A stretch of DNA of 44,725 nucleotides. Source: Embleya scabrispora DSM 41855. GTDB taxonomy: Bacteria > Actinomycetota > Actinomycetes > Streptomycetales > Streptomycetaceae. Location: contig NZ_KB889712.1 in NCBI RefSeq assembly GCF_000372745.1, positions 1 through 44,725 of the forward strand, given 5' to 3'. The translations under genes were made by a program, and so were the position numbers. Below the pieces are notes generated by a model. That model saw nothing but the letters and a program-made list of their open reading frames with translations. It had not been told where the DNA came from and did no database searches. Position 1 is the stretch's first letter; each line of letters opens with the position of its first letter. Of the stretch, positions 18,405-26,026 are shown piece by piece.

Positions 18405-19319
18405 TCAAATGGCATCGGGACGCGTGATATCCAGGCGATACAGTCTGCTTGCCGTTCCAGTGCCTACGGCGCACCGCTCAGTTTCGGTGAGCTCACTGAC
18501 CAGTTGTCGGTACGCTCCCATCACGCCGGGGTAGGTGCCTGCAAGCAGGCTGACGGGCCAGTCCGATCCGATCGCGACGCGGCACGGGGAGAACGCCGTG
18601 AGGACGACGTCGGCGTACGGGCGCAGGTCGGCGACGGTCCAAAATTCGTGGTCTGCTTGTGTGACCAAGCCAGACAGTTTGCAGTGGACGTTGGCACGGC
18701 GAGCCAGCGTGGCGATCCCAGCCGCCCATGGATTGATGGCACCTTCGGCGATCGGCGGGTTGCCGGCGTGGTCGAGCACAAGCCGCGTGTCCGGTGCGGC
18801 GTCGGCCAGACGAGCAGCCCAGGCGAGCTTCGGTGCGGTAGTGATGAGGTCGAAGGTGAGGTCGTACCGCGCGAGCGTGCGCAGCCCCCGAGCCAGCTTC
18901 GTGTCCGTGAAGTCGTCCTCGTGGGCGTGGATCAGGTTGTAGCGGACACCTCGAAGCCACTGCCCTCCCGGCGCGGTCAGCAGCGACTCGAGATCTCCGG
19001 GGAGGTGATCGGACCGCAGGTCCGCGTAGCCGACGACACCGGCGATCAGCGGCCGGGCGGCGGCCTGCTCCAGCAGATAGCGTGTCTCGGCCGGCTCCGA
19101 CAAAGCCTGTACGGCGACGGCCGCGGTGATGCCTGCTTCGGTGGCCAGCGGAGCGAGATCCGCCGCCGTCCACGCGCGATTCAGCAACTGCGAATGCCGA
19201 TCGAGCCAATCGTGCCGGTGCTGGGCCGGGTCCCACAGGTGGTGGTGCGCGTCAACCATCGGCAGCCGCGGCCCCGTTTCGGGATCGGTGGTCGCAGGGT
19301 GTGGCGTTGCGGCGGTCAT
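18405..19319 (-). CDS. Amidohydrolase (COG3618), probable L-fuconolactonase
   Basis: A 304-residue amidohydrolase-superfamily TIM barrel. The metal site shows the VDAHHHLWD motif (His25 and His27), LVLDHAGNPP (His184) and IGSDWPV (Asp253), the COG3618 pattern found in L-fucono- and L-rhamnono-lactonases. It opens the aldonolactone made by the sugar dehydrogenase. Its ATG at 19319 overlaps the stop of the aldo-keto reductase gene (ATGA), so the pair forms an operon. The last residues (TRPDAI) are read from sequence that belongs to the adjacent IS5 scrap, so the C-terminus has probably been replaced after LYRL; catalytic residues are unaffected. Confidence 0.88.
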   Translation of the reverse strand: MTAATPHPATTDPETGPRLPMVDAHHHLWDPAQHRHDWLDRHSQLLNRAWTAADLAPLATEAGITAAVAVQALSEPAETRYLLEQAAARPLIAGVVGYADLRSDHLPGDLESLLTAPGGQWLRGVRYNLIHAHEDDFTDTKLARGLRTLARYDLTFDLITTAPKLAWAARLADAAPDTRLVLDHAGNPPIAEGAINPWAAGIATLARRANVHCKLSGLVTQADHEFWTVADLRPYADVVLTAFSPCRVAIGSDWPVSLLAGTYPGVMGAYRQLVSELTETERCAVGTGTASRLYRLDITRPDAI

Positions 19320-20293
19320 CGCCAGCGTCCGGACGCCAGAGCCGGCTGCATCTCCTGTGCCGCCGCGTCCAGTTCGGCCCAGAGTAGGTCCGGGAGCCGC
19401 CGCTCGACCAATGTCGTCAGTTCCTTGACTTCCTGTGCGCTGCCCGCTCCGAGAAGCGTGTTCTCGACCAGCGGGTTCCGGCTCGGGAACTGCAGCGCCG
19501 CGGTAAGCAGCCGTTCGCCGTGCCGATCGCAGATGTCCGCCAGACGCCGGGCCGCGATGAGCACCTCGGGACGTACCGGCTGGTAATCGAAGACTTCATT
19601 GCGGTCGGGATCGGCGAGCAGCCCGCTGTTGAGGACGGCGCCGGCTATCACCTTCACGCCCCGGCTCCGGCACAGCGGCAGCAGCGATTCGGCCGCGACC
19701 TGGTCGAGCAACGTGTACCGACCGGCCACGAGGACGTAGTCGATCTCGGTCTCGGCGACCAGCCGTCGCAGGCCGGGCGTCTGGTTCATCCCCACGCCGA
19801 TCGCCGAGACCAGCCCCTGCGCCCTGAGCTCGGTCAGGGCCGGGATCGCCGTCTCGACGGCTTCGTCGAGGTAGTCGTCGGGATCGTGCAACAAGGCGAG
19901 GTCGACGCGGTCGAGCCCCAGCCGTTCCAGACTGTGGGTCAGCGACTGCTCGATGCCGGCCCGGCTATGGTCCCGCACGCGGACCAACCCGGACCCGTCG
20001 GGGGCCCGGCCCGGCTCGATCGGGCGTCCACCGGCCTGGTGGGGCGGCAGCAGCAGCCGCCCCACCTTGGTCGAGACCAGGAAATCCTGGCGTGGCTGCG
20101 AAGCAAGGAAGGCTCCCAGCCGGCGCTCGGCCGAGCCGACGCCATAGTGCGGTGCCGTGTCGAAGTATCGGATGCCGGCTTCCCACGCGGCGGTCAAGAC
20201 GTCGCGCGAGCGGTCGGTCTGCGTACCGAGCGATGCGGTACCGAGCCCGCGCGGCGGCAGAGCCAAGCGGTGGGACACCCCTGTATCGGTCAT
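19316..20293 (-). CDS. Aldo-keto reductase, probable L-fucose (aldose 1-) dehydrogenase
   Basis: A 325-residue AKR barrel. The catalytic tetrad is Asp45, Tyr50, Lys76 and His136 (RYFDTAPHYGVG, STKVGRLL, LALLHDPDD). The sequence type (RGLGTASLG at the start, RLLLPPHQAGGRP, FPSRNPLVENTLLGAG) resembles D-threo-aldose 1-dehydrogenases that oxidise L-fucose to the lactone. It is followed by a lactonase gene, which is the matching next step. ATG at 20293 has GGAGGT upstream; longer starts would run through the operator. Confidence 0.88.
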   Translation of the reverse strand: MTDTGVSHRLALPPRGLGTASLGTQTDRSRDVLTAAWEAGIRYFDTAPHYGVGSAERRLGAFLASQPRQDFLVSTKVGRLLLPPHQAGGRPIEPGRAPDGSGLVRVRDHSRAGIEQSLTHSLERLGLDRVDLALLHDPDDYLDEAVETAIPALTELRAQGLVSAIGVGMNQTPGLRRLVAETEIDYVLVAGRYTLLDQVAAESLLPLCRSRGVKVIAGAVLNSGLLADPDRNEVFDYQPVRPEVLIAARRLADICDRHGERLLTAALQFPSRNPLVENTLLGAGSAQEVKELTTLVERRLPDLLWAELDAAAQEMQPALASGRWR

Positions 20294-20345
20294 CGACACC
20301 TCCGACGAAGTCGCGGCCTGTTGGCACGCAGCCAATACTCCAACT

Positions 20346-20375
20346 AGCCTATCGCTAATCGATAGCCGATTGCAA
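20346..20375 (-). promoter_or_regulatory. Promoter with operator for the dehydrogenase-lactonase operon
   Basis: On the minus strand TTGCAA (20375-20370), 18-bp spacer, TAGGCT (20351-20346). The spacer and -35 overlap the perfect inverted repeat AATCG-ATAGC-CGATT at 20357-20371, so a bound repressor would exclude polymerase. Confidence 0.7.
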
Positions 20376-20568
20376 AGAGATTCGGTGAGCGCACACCGGT
20401 GGCCCCGATCCTGCACTGGTCCACTCGTCCTCGCAGACCTTTGGTGGTCGGGCAAACACCGGCATCACGGCGGGAACGTACAGGTCATCGCCGCCCCAGA
20501 CGCTGGCCGCTATGGCTCCGCGAGGGATTTCTCCGAGGTGGCAAGGGCGCTGGTTCGTGCCAGATGTC

Positions 20569-20599
20569 TTGACTTCCACGCGAGAACCGATTATCGATT
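20569..20599 (+). promoter_or_regulatory. Operator and -35-like element upstream of the beta-helix glycosidase gene
   Basis: TTGACT at 20569-20574 and the fourth operator copy, AACCG-ATTAT-CGATT, at 20585-20599 (one arm base differs from consensus). The -10 is less clear; TATCGA at 20592 lies inside the operator. Located 38 bp upstream of the start codon. Confidence 0.65.
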
Positions 20600-20636
20600 A
20601 CCTACCATTCGAGAAGCGCACTGTCAGGAGAGCTTC

Positions 20637-23498
20637 ATGCGCGACTTTCTCAGACCAGGCTGGTTGGTAGGACTGACATCAAGACTCGCCGTGGGAGCAC
20701 TGCTTGCCGGCGCCGTGGCCGTTGGACCGGGCATCGGTACAGCGGCGGCGGCGCCGATGGCGACGTTCTACGTGTCGCCGTCCGGCAGCGACGCCAACAG
20801 CGGTTCCTCGGCGGCAGAGCCGTTCGCGACGATCGCCAAGGCCCGGGACGCGGTCCGCGCGCTGCTCGCGCAGGAGGAACGCCTGACCCGTGACATCGTG
20901 GTCAAGGTCCGCGCCGGCGACTACTTCCTGAGCTCACCGATCCAGCTCGACGAACGGGACAGTGGTCGGAACGGCCACCAGGTCATCTACGAGAACTACG
21001 ACGAGAGAGCGGAGTCGGAGGCGCCGACGATCTACGGAGGCACCCGGATCACGGGCTGGTCGCCGACGTCGTCCAACGCCAACATCTACCAGGCGAAGGT
21101 TCCCGGGGGCAGCGCCTTCCACAACCTGACCGAGGGCGACACCATGGCGGCGCCCGCCGCGACGAGCCTGTCCGGCGTCACCGCCCCCGGCCAGTGGTAT
21201 CTCGACACCTCGGCGAACACCGTCTACTACTGGCCCCACAGCCAGTCGATCGCCACCAGCGTGATCGTTGCGCCGAAGGTCCAGGACATCTTCCGCATCG
21301 TCGGCTCGGCCCAGACCACGCCTGCCCACGACATCACCATCACCGGGCTCACCCTGAACACGACCGACTTCGTCGCGTCCTTCAGCACACCGCCGGGCGA
21401 CAACCTGCAGTACGAGGCGAACAAGCACGGCCTGGTCTACGGCGAGAACGTCAAAAACATAACCGTCTCTCACAGCCGGCTCCTGAACGCCGGGCTCAGC
21501 GCGGTGTGGTTCAACAAGTTCGCCCAGAACAACACGGTCTCCGGCAACTGGATCGACCGCACCGGCCTCAACGGCGTCTACCTGACCGGCTGGAACATCG
21601 GCACCGGACCGTTCACCGACCCGGCCGCGGCCTACGTCAACAAGTCCAACCTCGTGACCAACAACTTCATCCACGACGTCGGCAGGTTCGAGGGCCTTAC
21701 CGCGGGCATCCAGATGTACCAGAGCGGTGACAACACCATCTCCCACAACAGGATCATCGGCAGCCCGCGGTACGGGATCTCGCAGAAGGGATCGCGCTAC
21801 GGCGTGATGGCTTCCAGCTACTACGGCCACGCTGTGACCCGCGCCAACCACAACGACTTCCTGTACACCCGCAACAACCTCCTTGAGGCCAACGACATCT
21901 CCGACGTCGTGAAGTCCACCTCCGACGCCGGCGCGATCGAGTCCTGGGGCATCGGCCAAGGCACGGTCATCAAGAACAACCGGATCCACGACATGCGGGC
22001 TGACTCCGATTGGAACACCTGGTTCGGCGGGATCTACCTCGACGACGGCAGCGACGACGTCACCGTCACCGGCAACATCATCCACAACGTGGTCGGCGGG
22101 ATCCGCACGTTTCCGATCTACGAAAAGGGCATCAACAACACGATCTCGAACAACATTCTCGCCGACAACCAGGCGCACTGGGACATGCGCCTGGAGGCGT
22201 TCGCCGAGCCCTCCTACGGGCTCACCCTGACGAATAACATCTTTTACCGGAACAAGGCAGCCTTCGCCTACGATCCCATGGACCTGCCCGGCGGGTGGCG
22301 CGGGCTCCCGGAATACGGGCCGGTGCTGACCGGAGAGATTCCCAACCGGCTGGCCTCGGTCGACAACAACCTCTTCTACGACCCGACCGGCTCGTTCAAC
22401 GTCAACGTCGGCTCGGCCTCCCTCTCGTTCGCGGACTATCAGTCCCGTTACGCGAGGGCCTACGACCAGCACAGCGTCACCGGGGTCGATCCGCAGTTCG
22501 TGAACCCGGACGGCCACGACTACACGCTTCAGCCCGATTCGCCCGCTCTCGCACTTGGCTTCACCAACATCGACCAGAAGAGCATCGGACTGCGCCCGAC
22601 CTTCCCCTTCGACGTGAGTGAGCTGACGCTGAGCAGCCCCGCCTCTGCCACTGCCGGACACCCGACGACCGTCACCGAGGTGTTCACCAACCACGGCGGC
22701 AGGCCCGTACAGAAGGTGCATCTGAGCCTCACCGCCCCGGATGGCTTCACTGTCCGCGCCACCTCGCCGGCCGTCACCGCGAGCGTCCCGGCAGGCGGCA
22801 CCGCCCGGACGACCTTCGAGGTGACGCCGCCCGCGTCGACTCACCTGTTCAAGACGGACACCCTCAACGCCACTGCCACATACCAGCGGCGCGGCGCGGC
22901 CTCCGAAAAGGTGAGCACCGCAACGTTCACCTTCGGCCAGCCGGTGAAGGACCCTTACCAGACCTTCGCCTCGACCACTGCGAGCATGAGCCAGGCCGGC
23001 AGCCGGCTCGGCATCCGCACTCAGGGCAGGGACGTATGGGAGGACACCAACGAGTACGGCGCGATCTACCAACACGGCGCTGAGCACGACGGCTCCACCA
23101 CCATCGTGAAGGTCGACTCCCAGACGAACACCAGTACTTGGGCCAAGTCCGGGATCATGGTCCGAAACGACATAACGAACGCCAACGCCTCCCCCGGCTA
23201 CGTGATCCTGGCCGCGACCCCGGGCCAGGGATACGCCCTCCAGTACGACGCCAACGGCGACGGCAAGCTGGAGAGCAACCGCAACCTCGGTACCACGGTC
23301 TACCCCGGCTGGCTGAAACTCGTGCGCTCCGGCACCACCTTCACCGGCTACTACTCCACCGACGGCACGCAGTGGACCCAGATCGCCTCGGCGAACGTCC
23401 CCTCGGCGGCCGCGACGCAGGACGTCGGTGTCTTCTCCACCAACGGCACCCCGGGCACCACTGGTGAGGCGGACTTCGACTCCTTCACCACCAGCTGA
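20637..23498 (+). CDS. Secreted right-handed beta-helix glycosidase, GH141-like (candidate alpha-L-fucosidase)
   Basis: A 953-residue exported protein. A signal peptide spans residues 1-39 (RLAVGALLAGAVAVGPGIG, then AAAAP). The catalytic part (about 42-650) begins FYVSPSGSDANSGSSAAEPF and continues with KVRAGDYFLSSPIQLDERDS and IYGGTRITGW, then NNTVSGNWID-type parallel beta-helix repeats. This opening is typical of GH141 proteins, known to include alpha-L-fucosidase and xylanase. An NPCBM-associated/NEW3-like domain follows (about 660-765), then a DUF1349-like jelly-roll module (about 775-950). Context with a fucose importer and fucose-type enzymes favours fucosidase; the exact GH family needs a profile search. 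ATG at 20637 has AGGAG upstream. Confidence 0.85.
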   Translation: MRDFLRPGWLVGLTSRLAVGALLAGAVAVGPGIGTAAAAPMATFYVSPSGSDANSGSSAAEPFATIAKARDAVRALLAQEERLTRDIVVKVRAGDYFLSSPIQLDERDSGRNGHQVIYENYDERAESEAPTIYGGTRITGWSPTSSNANIYQAKVPGGSAFHNLTEGDTMAAPAATSLSGVTAPGQWYLDTSANTVYYWPHSQSIATSVIVAPKVQDIFRIVGSAQTTPAHDITITGLTLNTTDFVASFSTPPGDNLQYEANKHGLVYGENVKNITVSHSRLLNAGLSAVWFNKFAQNNTVSGNWIDRTGLNGVYLTGWNIGTGPFTDPAAAYVNKSNLVTNNFIHDVGRFEGLTAGIQMYQSGDNTISHNRIIGSPRYGISQKGSRYGVMASSYYGHAVTRANHNDFLYTRNNLLEANDISDVVKSTSDAGAIESWGIGQGTVIKNNRIHDMRADSDWNTWFGGIYLDDGSDDVTVTGNIIHNVVGGIRTFPIYEKGINNTISNNILADNQAHWDMRLEAFAEPSYGLTLTNNIFYRNKAAFAYDPMDLPGGWRGLPEYGPVLTGEIPNRLASVDNNLFYDPTGSFNVNVGSASLSFADYQSRYARAYDQHSVTGVDPQFVNPDGHDYTLQPDSPALALGFTNIDQKSIGLRPTFPFDVSELTLSSPASATAGHPTTVTEVFTNHGGRPVQKVHLSLTAPDGFTVRATSPAVTASVPAGGTARTTFEVTPPASTHLFKTDTLNATATYQRRGAASEKVSTATFTFGQPVKDPYQTFASTTASMSQAGSRLGIRTQGRDVWEDTNEYGAIYQHGAEHDGSTTIVKVDSQTNTSTWAKSGIMVRNDITNANASPGYVILAATPGQGYALQYDANGDGKLESNRNLGTTVYPGWLKLVRSGTTFTGYYSTDGTQWTQIASANVPSAAATQDVGVFSTNGTPGTTGEADFDSFTTS

Positions 23499-23516
23499 CC
23501 CACTCCCGACCGCATG

Positions 23517-23555
23517 ACGTGTGCCCCGCCGGATCCCTTCCGGCGGGGCACACGT
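23517..23555 (+). terminator. Terminator hairpin behind the glycosidase gene
   Basis: Perfect 17-bp stem, arms 23517-23533 and 23539-23555 (ACGTGTGCCCCGCCGGA and its complement), loop TCCCT, starting 18 bp after the stop. There is no U tract, which is common in actinomycetes. Confidence 0.85.
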
Positions 23556-23698
23556 CGCGTCATCGGTCCGGGCTGTCGTTCCCTCTGACGTTGCCCTCGA
23601 CCGGCAATGGGAAGACCCTCGCGACGTTCACCATCCCAGTGGCGTTCAGCCGGCCCGCGAACACCGTTACGTGCTCGCGGACATACCGCCGCCTCGTG

Positions 23699-23765
23699 TT
23701 ACGAGCTCGTCAGGCGATACAGCCTGCCTGCCGTTCTCGTGCTTACCGCGCACTGGGTGGGCTCC
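23699..23765 (-). pseudogene. Tail remnant of a COG3618 lactonase-like gene
   Basis: The minus frame ends CAVSTRTAGRLYRLTSS, very close to the lactonase end at 18.4 kb (CAVGTGTASRLYRLDIT). The DNA is also similar over about 45 bp. Nothing else of the gene is present; it marks a past duplication or a second lactonase. Confidence 0.55.
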
Positions 23766-23925
23766 ATCCGGTGGCACCGCGTACGCGGTGGAGCCCACCC
23801 GGTGGCGTGCCCGACCGCGCCATCGGGTGTCGCCCACCAGCCCGCACCACCCGATGGACGAGGCGTGGTCCATCCACGCGGTGGGCTCCATCCCATCCGG
23901 GTGCACCGGTGGTGCCCATCGATAG
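23755..23925. repeat. Cluster of nested inverted and direct repeats
   Basis: Arms 23755-23766 and 23789-23800 pair over 12 bp (GGGTGGGCTCCA); within them lies the 16-bp palindrome CACCGCGTACGCGGTG (23775-23790). A second pair, CCATCGGGTG at 23820-23829 with its complement at 23848-23857, follows. GTGGGCTCCATCC occurs at 23757 and again at 23881. No coding role is evident. Confidence 0.7.
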
Positions 23926-24009
23926 CGGACGGTGGACGAGGCGGTGGGGTGGTCGCCGGCGGCTGTCCGAGCCGCAGGCGGGATCGCAGTGAAGCGGCGC
24001 GTGCCACCC

Positions 24010-24325
24010 ACCCGAGGCAATCGCTGGCACCATCCAGCGATGCCCTCGCCGCCCTCTCCCCTCCCCCTTCTTTGCGGCGTCTGTTCCTTGGCTGGTCACA
24101 GGCACGTTTTGGTGGAGGTCTTCACGCTCTGGGTGTCGATGACGGAGCCTGTGGGTTCGGGCTTGCGGCCCTCCTTCACGCGGGCCGGTGCGGTCAGGTC
24201 GTGGTTGAGCCGGGCGAAGATTCCTTCGTCACGCCAGGCGGCGTAGTAGGCGTGGACCGTGGCGTGGGTCGGAAAGTCGTGCGGGAGGTATTTCCAGGGA
24301 ATTCCGGTGCGGTTCACGTAGAGAA
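24010..24325 (-). pseudogene. IS5-family transposase N-terminal half
   Basis: The minus strand reads YVNRTGIPWKYLPHDFPTHA, then AWRDEGIFARLNHDLT, then SVIDTQSVKTSTKT. After a frameshift near 24100 it reads PVTSQGTDAAKKGEGRGRRG. This is the N-terminal part of an IS5 transposase including the first catalytic Asp (VIDTQSVKTS). The start and everything after the KR-rich block are missing. It is cut on its upstream side exactly where the decayed FAD oxidoreductase copy ends. Confidence 0.85.
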
Positions 24326-24326
24326 A

Positions 24327-24600
24327 GCATTACGTAGCTACATACTCCGCGCCGGGGGTGGTCTGGACTGCACCGAGCGTGCCGTCGGCCGCCGACCGGA
24401 AGGCGTCGTCCCGTCGTCCGAGTGGCCGGCATCGCCCGGTGTCCAGCCCCGGGATCCATACCGCCGGGGTGGGCGCGGCGCGGCGTCCACGTCCAGCGCG
24501 GTCATCCCGCAGCACGCGAAACGCATCGGGTCGGGGACCTCGCAGCACAGATACTCCTCCCAGGCCCGCCGGGGTGCACCGTTCGCACCGGTCGGCATCC
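24327..24600 (-). pseudogene. Decayed internal fragment of an FAD-dependent oxidoreductase
   Basis: Blocks in two frames, RRAWEEYLCCEVPDPMRFAC, GMTALDVDAAP, then VWIPGLDTGRC and AADGTLGAVQ, correspond in order to RAWEEHLGCVVPNPVRFERC, GMAVLDVDAAP, ARIPGLDAGRY and AADGTLGAVH of the intact gene at 41147-42445. About 25 codons between the blocks are deleted. It stops where the IS5 fragment begins. Confidence 0.85.
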
Positions 24601-24669
24601 CGACATCTGCCGCGCGGTCCCGTCATCCGCAGCCCTCGAGCCTGGTGTCTCCGACGGCGGCCGGCGGTG

Positions 24670-25053
24670 TCAGAACCGGGCTACGGCGACGGATCCGACG
24701 AGCTTCCCCGCGCTGTGCCGAGGCAGTTCGTCGGTGGCGTGGAAGAGCGCCATCGTCTCCAGGGTCCCGGTCCAGGGCTGGCACGTCGCCCCGGGCCAGT
24801 CGGGTTCCCAGCCCGGGCGCAGGCCGCGGATGCCCCAGCCGTCGGGGTGCCGGGAGGGGAGGGAGCCGGTGCCGTGGTGGTGGATTGCCTGGGTGTAGGC
24901 GTGGCGGGCCGCGGCCAGAGCGTCTTCGGCCGTGGCGGCGTTTCCGGTGAGTACGTGGATGCCGCGCGCGTCGGTCCTGGGATCGCGGATGGGGACGTCG
25001 ACCTCGTAGACGAGGTGTGTTTCGTAACCAGGGCGGTTCATGACGATGTCCAT
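24670..25053 (-). CDS. Small hypothetical protein under a TetR-type operator
   Basis: A 127-residue soluble protein starting MDIVMNRPGYETHLVYEVDV, with GIHVLTGNAATAEDALAAAR in the middle and a Trp/Pro-rich second half (DGWGIRGLRPGWEPDWPGAT). I do not recognise the family. The first half looks like a beta-alpha unit; there is no signal or membrane segment. ATG at 25053 is preceded by AGGAG. Its upstream region carries the same palindrome as the promoter of the TetR gene 7 kb away, so it is probably a target of that regulator. A decayed copy of the Trp/Pro-rich segment lies at about 27.7 kb. Confidence 0.7.
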   Translation of the reverse strand: MDIVMNRPGYETHLVYEVDVPIRDPRTDARGIHVLTGNAATAEDALAAARHAYTQAIHHHGTGSLPSRHPDGWGIRGLRPGWEPDWPGATCQPWTGTLETMALFHATDELPRHSAGKLVGSVAVARF

Positions 25054-25101
25054 GGCGTCGCTCCTGAAATTTGGCCCGGGCGACCGCTTGGCACCGCAGG
25101 C

Positions 25102-25148
25102 GTACTTGTACCGTATGGATACCGTATAAGTACCGTACAAGTACGGTA
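25102..25148 (-). promoter_or_regulatory. Operator array upstream of the small-protein gene
   Basis: The palindrome TACCGTACAAGTACGGTA is at 25131-25148, with further TACCGTA half sites at 25109 and 25120, exactly 11 bp apart and in phase with the palindrome. GTACTTGTAC at 25102-25111 repeats its core in reverse. The promoter of the TetR gene has the near-identical TACCGTACATGTACGGTA. Confidence 0.8.
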
Positions 25149-26026
25149 GCAGTATCGACGCGAAGCGCACAAGGGGCTGACACGGCGATCCGGAACCGCG
25201 TCCGACCGCGGCGGGAGGCACCGCCGTCTCGCGGGCATCGTTGCGTTCGGGGCTCACCGAGGCGCGTGTCGGATCGGGACTCGCGTGGCGCACCGCGTCG
25301 GCGATCCCCGGGATCCGCCGTGTCCGGCGCCTCCGGTCGCATCGGCGCGGCACACCCTCGGGGATGATGTCGGCCGGCGCGGCACGTCGACGTCGGGATG
25401 CGCCGCTCGGACCAGGAGCGCCTCGTCGCAGCGGGGGCGCAGTCGCCCGGCGGATTTCATGTCCTCTCCCCATCTCGTCGCCCGGTGCTCGCCCAGCCCG
25501 GGCGGTGAGGGATGGTCAGGCGATCTCGTCGCCGCAGAAACGCGTGACGCGTCGGCAGCCTGTGGGATGTCGACCTCCCGAATGTCGAGGTCGTCCCGGT
25601 TCGGTTCCAGCGGCGGGGTTTCCGGGCGCGAACAGGTCCTCGGTGGTCGCCGAATGGCGGTGTCGAGGGCCCTGCCTCGGCAGGGACCTGTCGCGTTGCG
25701 GGGATCGGTTTGTCGGGCTCCTTTGCCGCCAGTGGATGTCCTCGCCTTCGTGGGCGCGCAGGCCCAACGCGTGCAGTTCCCGGTTCGGATACGCCGACGG
25801 GGGCCGGCGACCACCCCGGTCCGGTTCAGGGGTGACGCCTCGTTCCGCAGCGGCCCGCGTTTCGGCGCACCACCAGGGCACCTGCTCGTGCACGAGTTCC
25901 TTCGCCTCAGACCACCGGCCCCGGGCCGCAACCTTGCCTCGACGAACGTGGTCGGCTGGAAGATCGAGGTCGGGTGTCGGCGTTCGTTGTTGTCGGCGTG
26001 ACGGCGGCGGTGGTCTGGGCGGCCGG
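25149..26026. other. Long gap without a confident gene
   Basis: The clearest frame is on the minus strand from GTG near 25893 (AGGA upstream), starting MHEQVPWWCAETRAAAERG. The VPWW block recalls TnpB N-termini, but the rest gives no match I can recognise and is rich in Arg and Pro. I treat the stretch as decayed DNA. Confidence 0.35.

Noticed and set aside
20157-20636. N-terminal extension of 160 codons to the glycosidase frame
   Set aside because: It runs through the dehydrogenase start, both operators and the promoters. The ATG at 20637 has AGGAG and begins a proper signal peptide.
20934-23087. 717-codon minus-strand open frame
   Set aside because: Antisense to the glycosidase gene in a shadow frame; Val/Gly/Arg-rich and without motifs.
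23755-23925. CRISPR array
   Set aside because: Repeats are nested inverted repeats of unequal length, without regular spacers or cas genes.
25516-25893. TnpB-like frame starting at the GTG near 25893
   Set aside because: Only a short VPWW block resembles TnpB; no RuvC or zinc motifs follow, so it is not listed as a gene.
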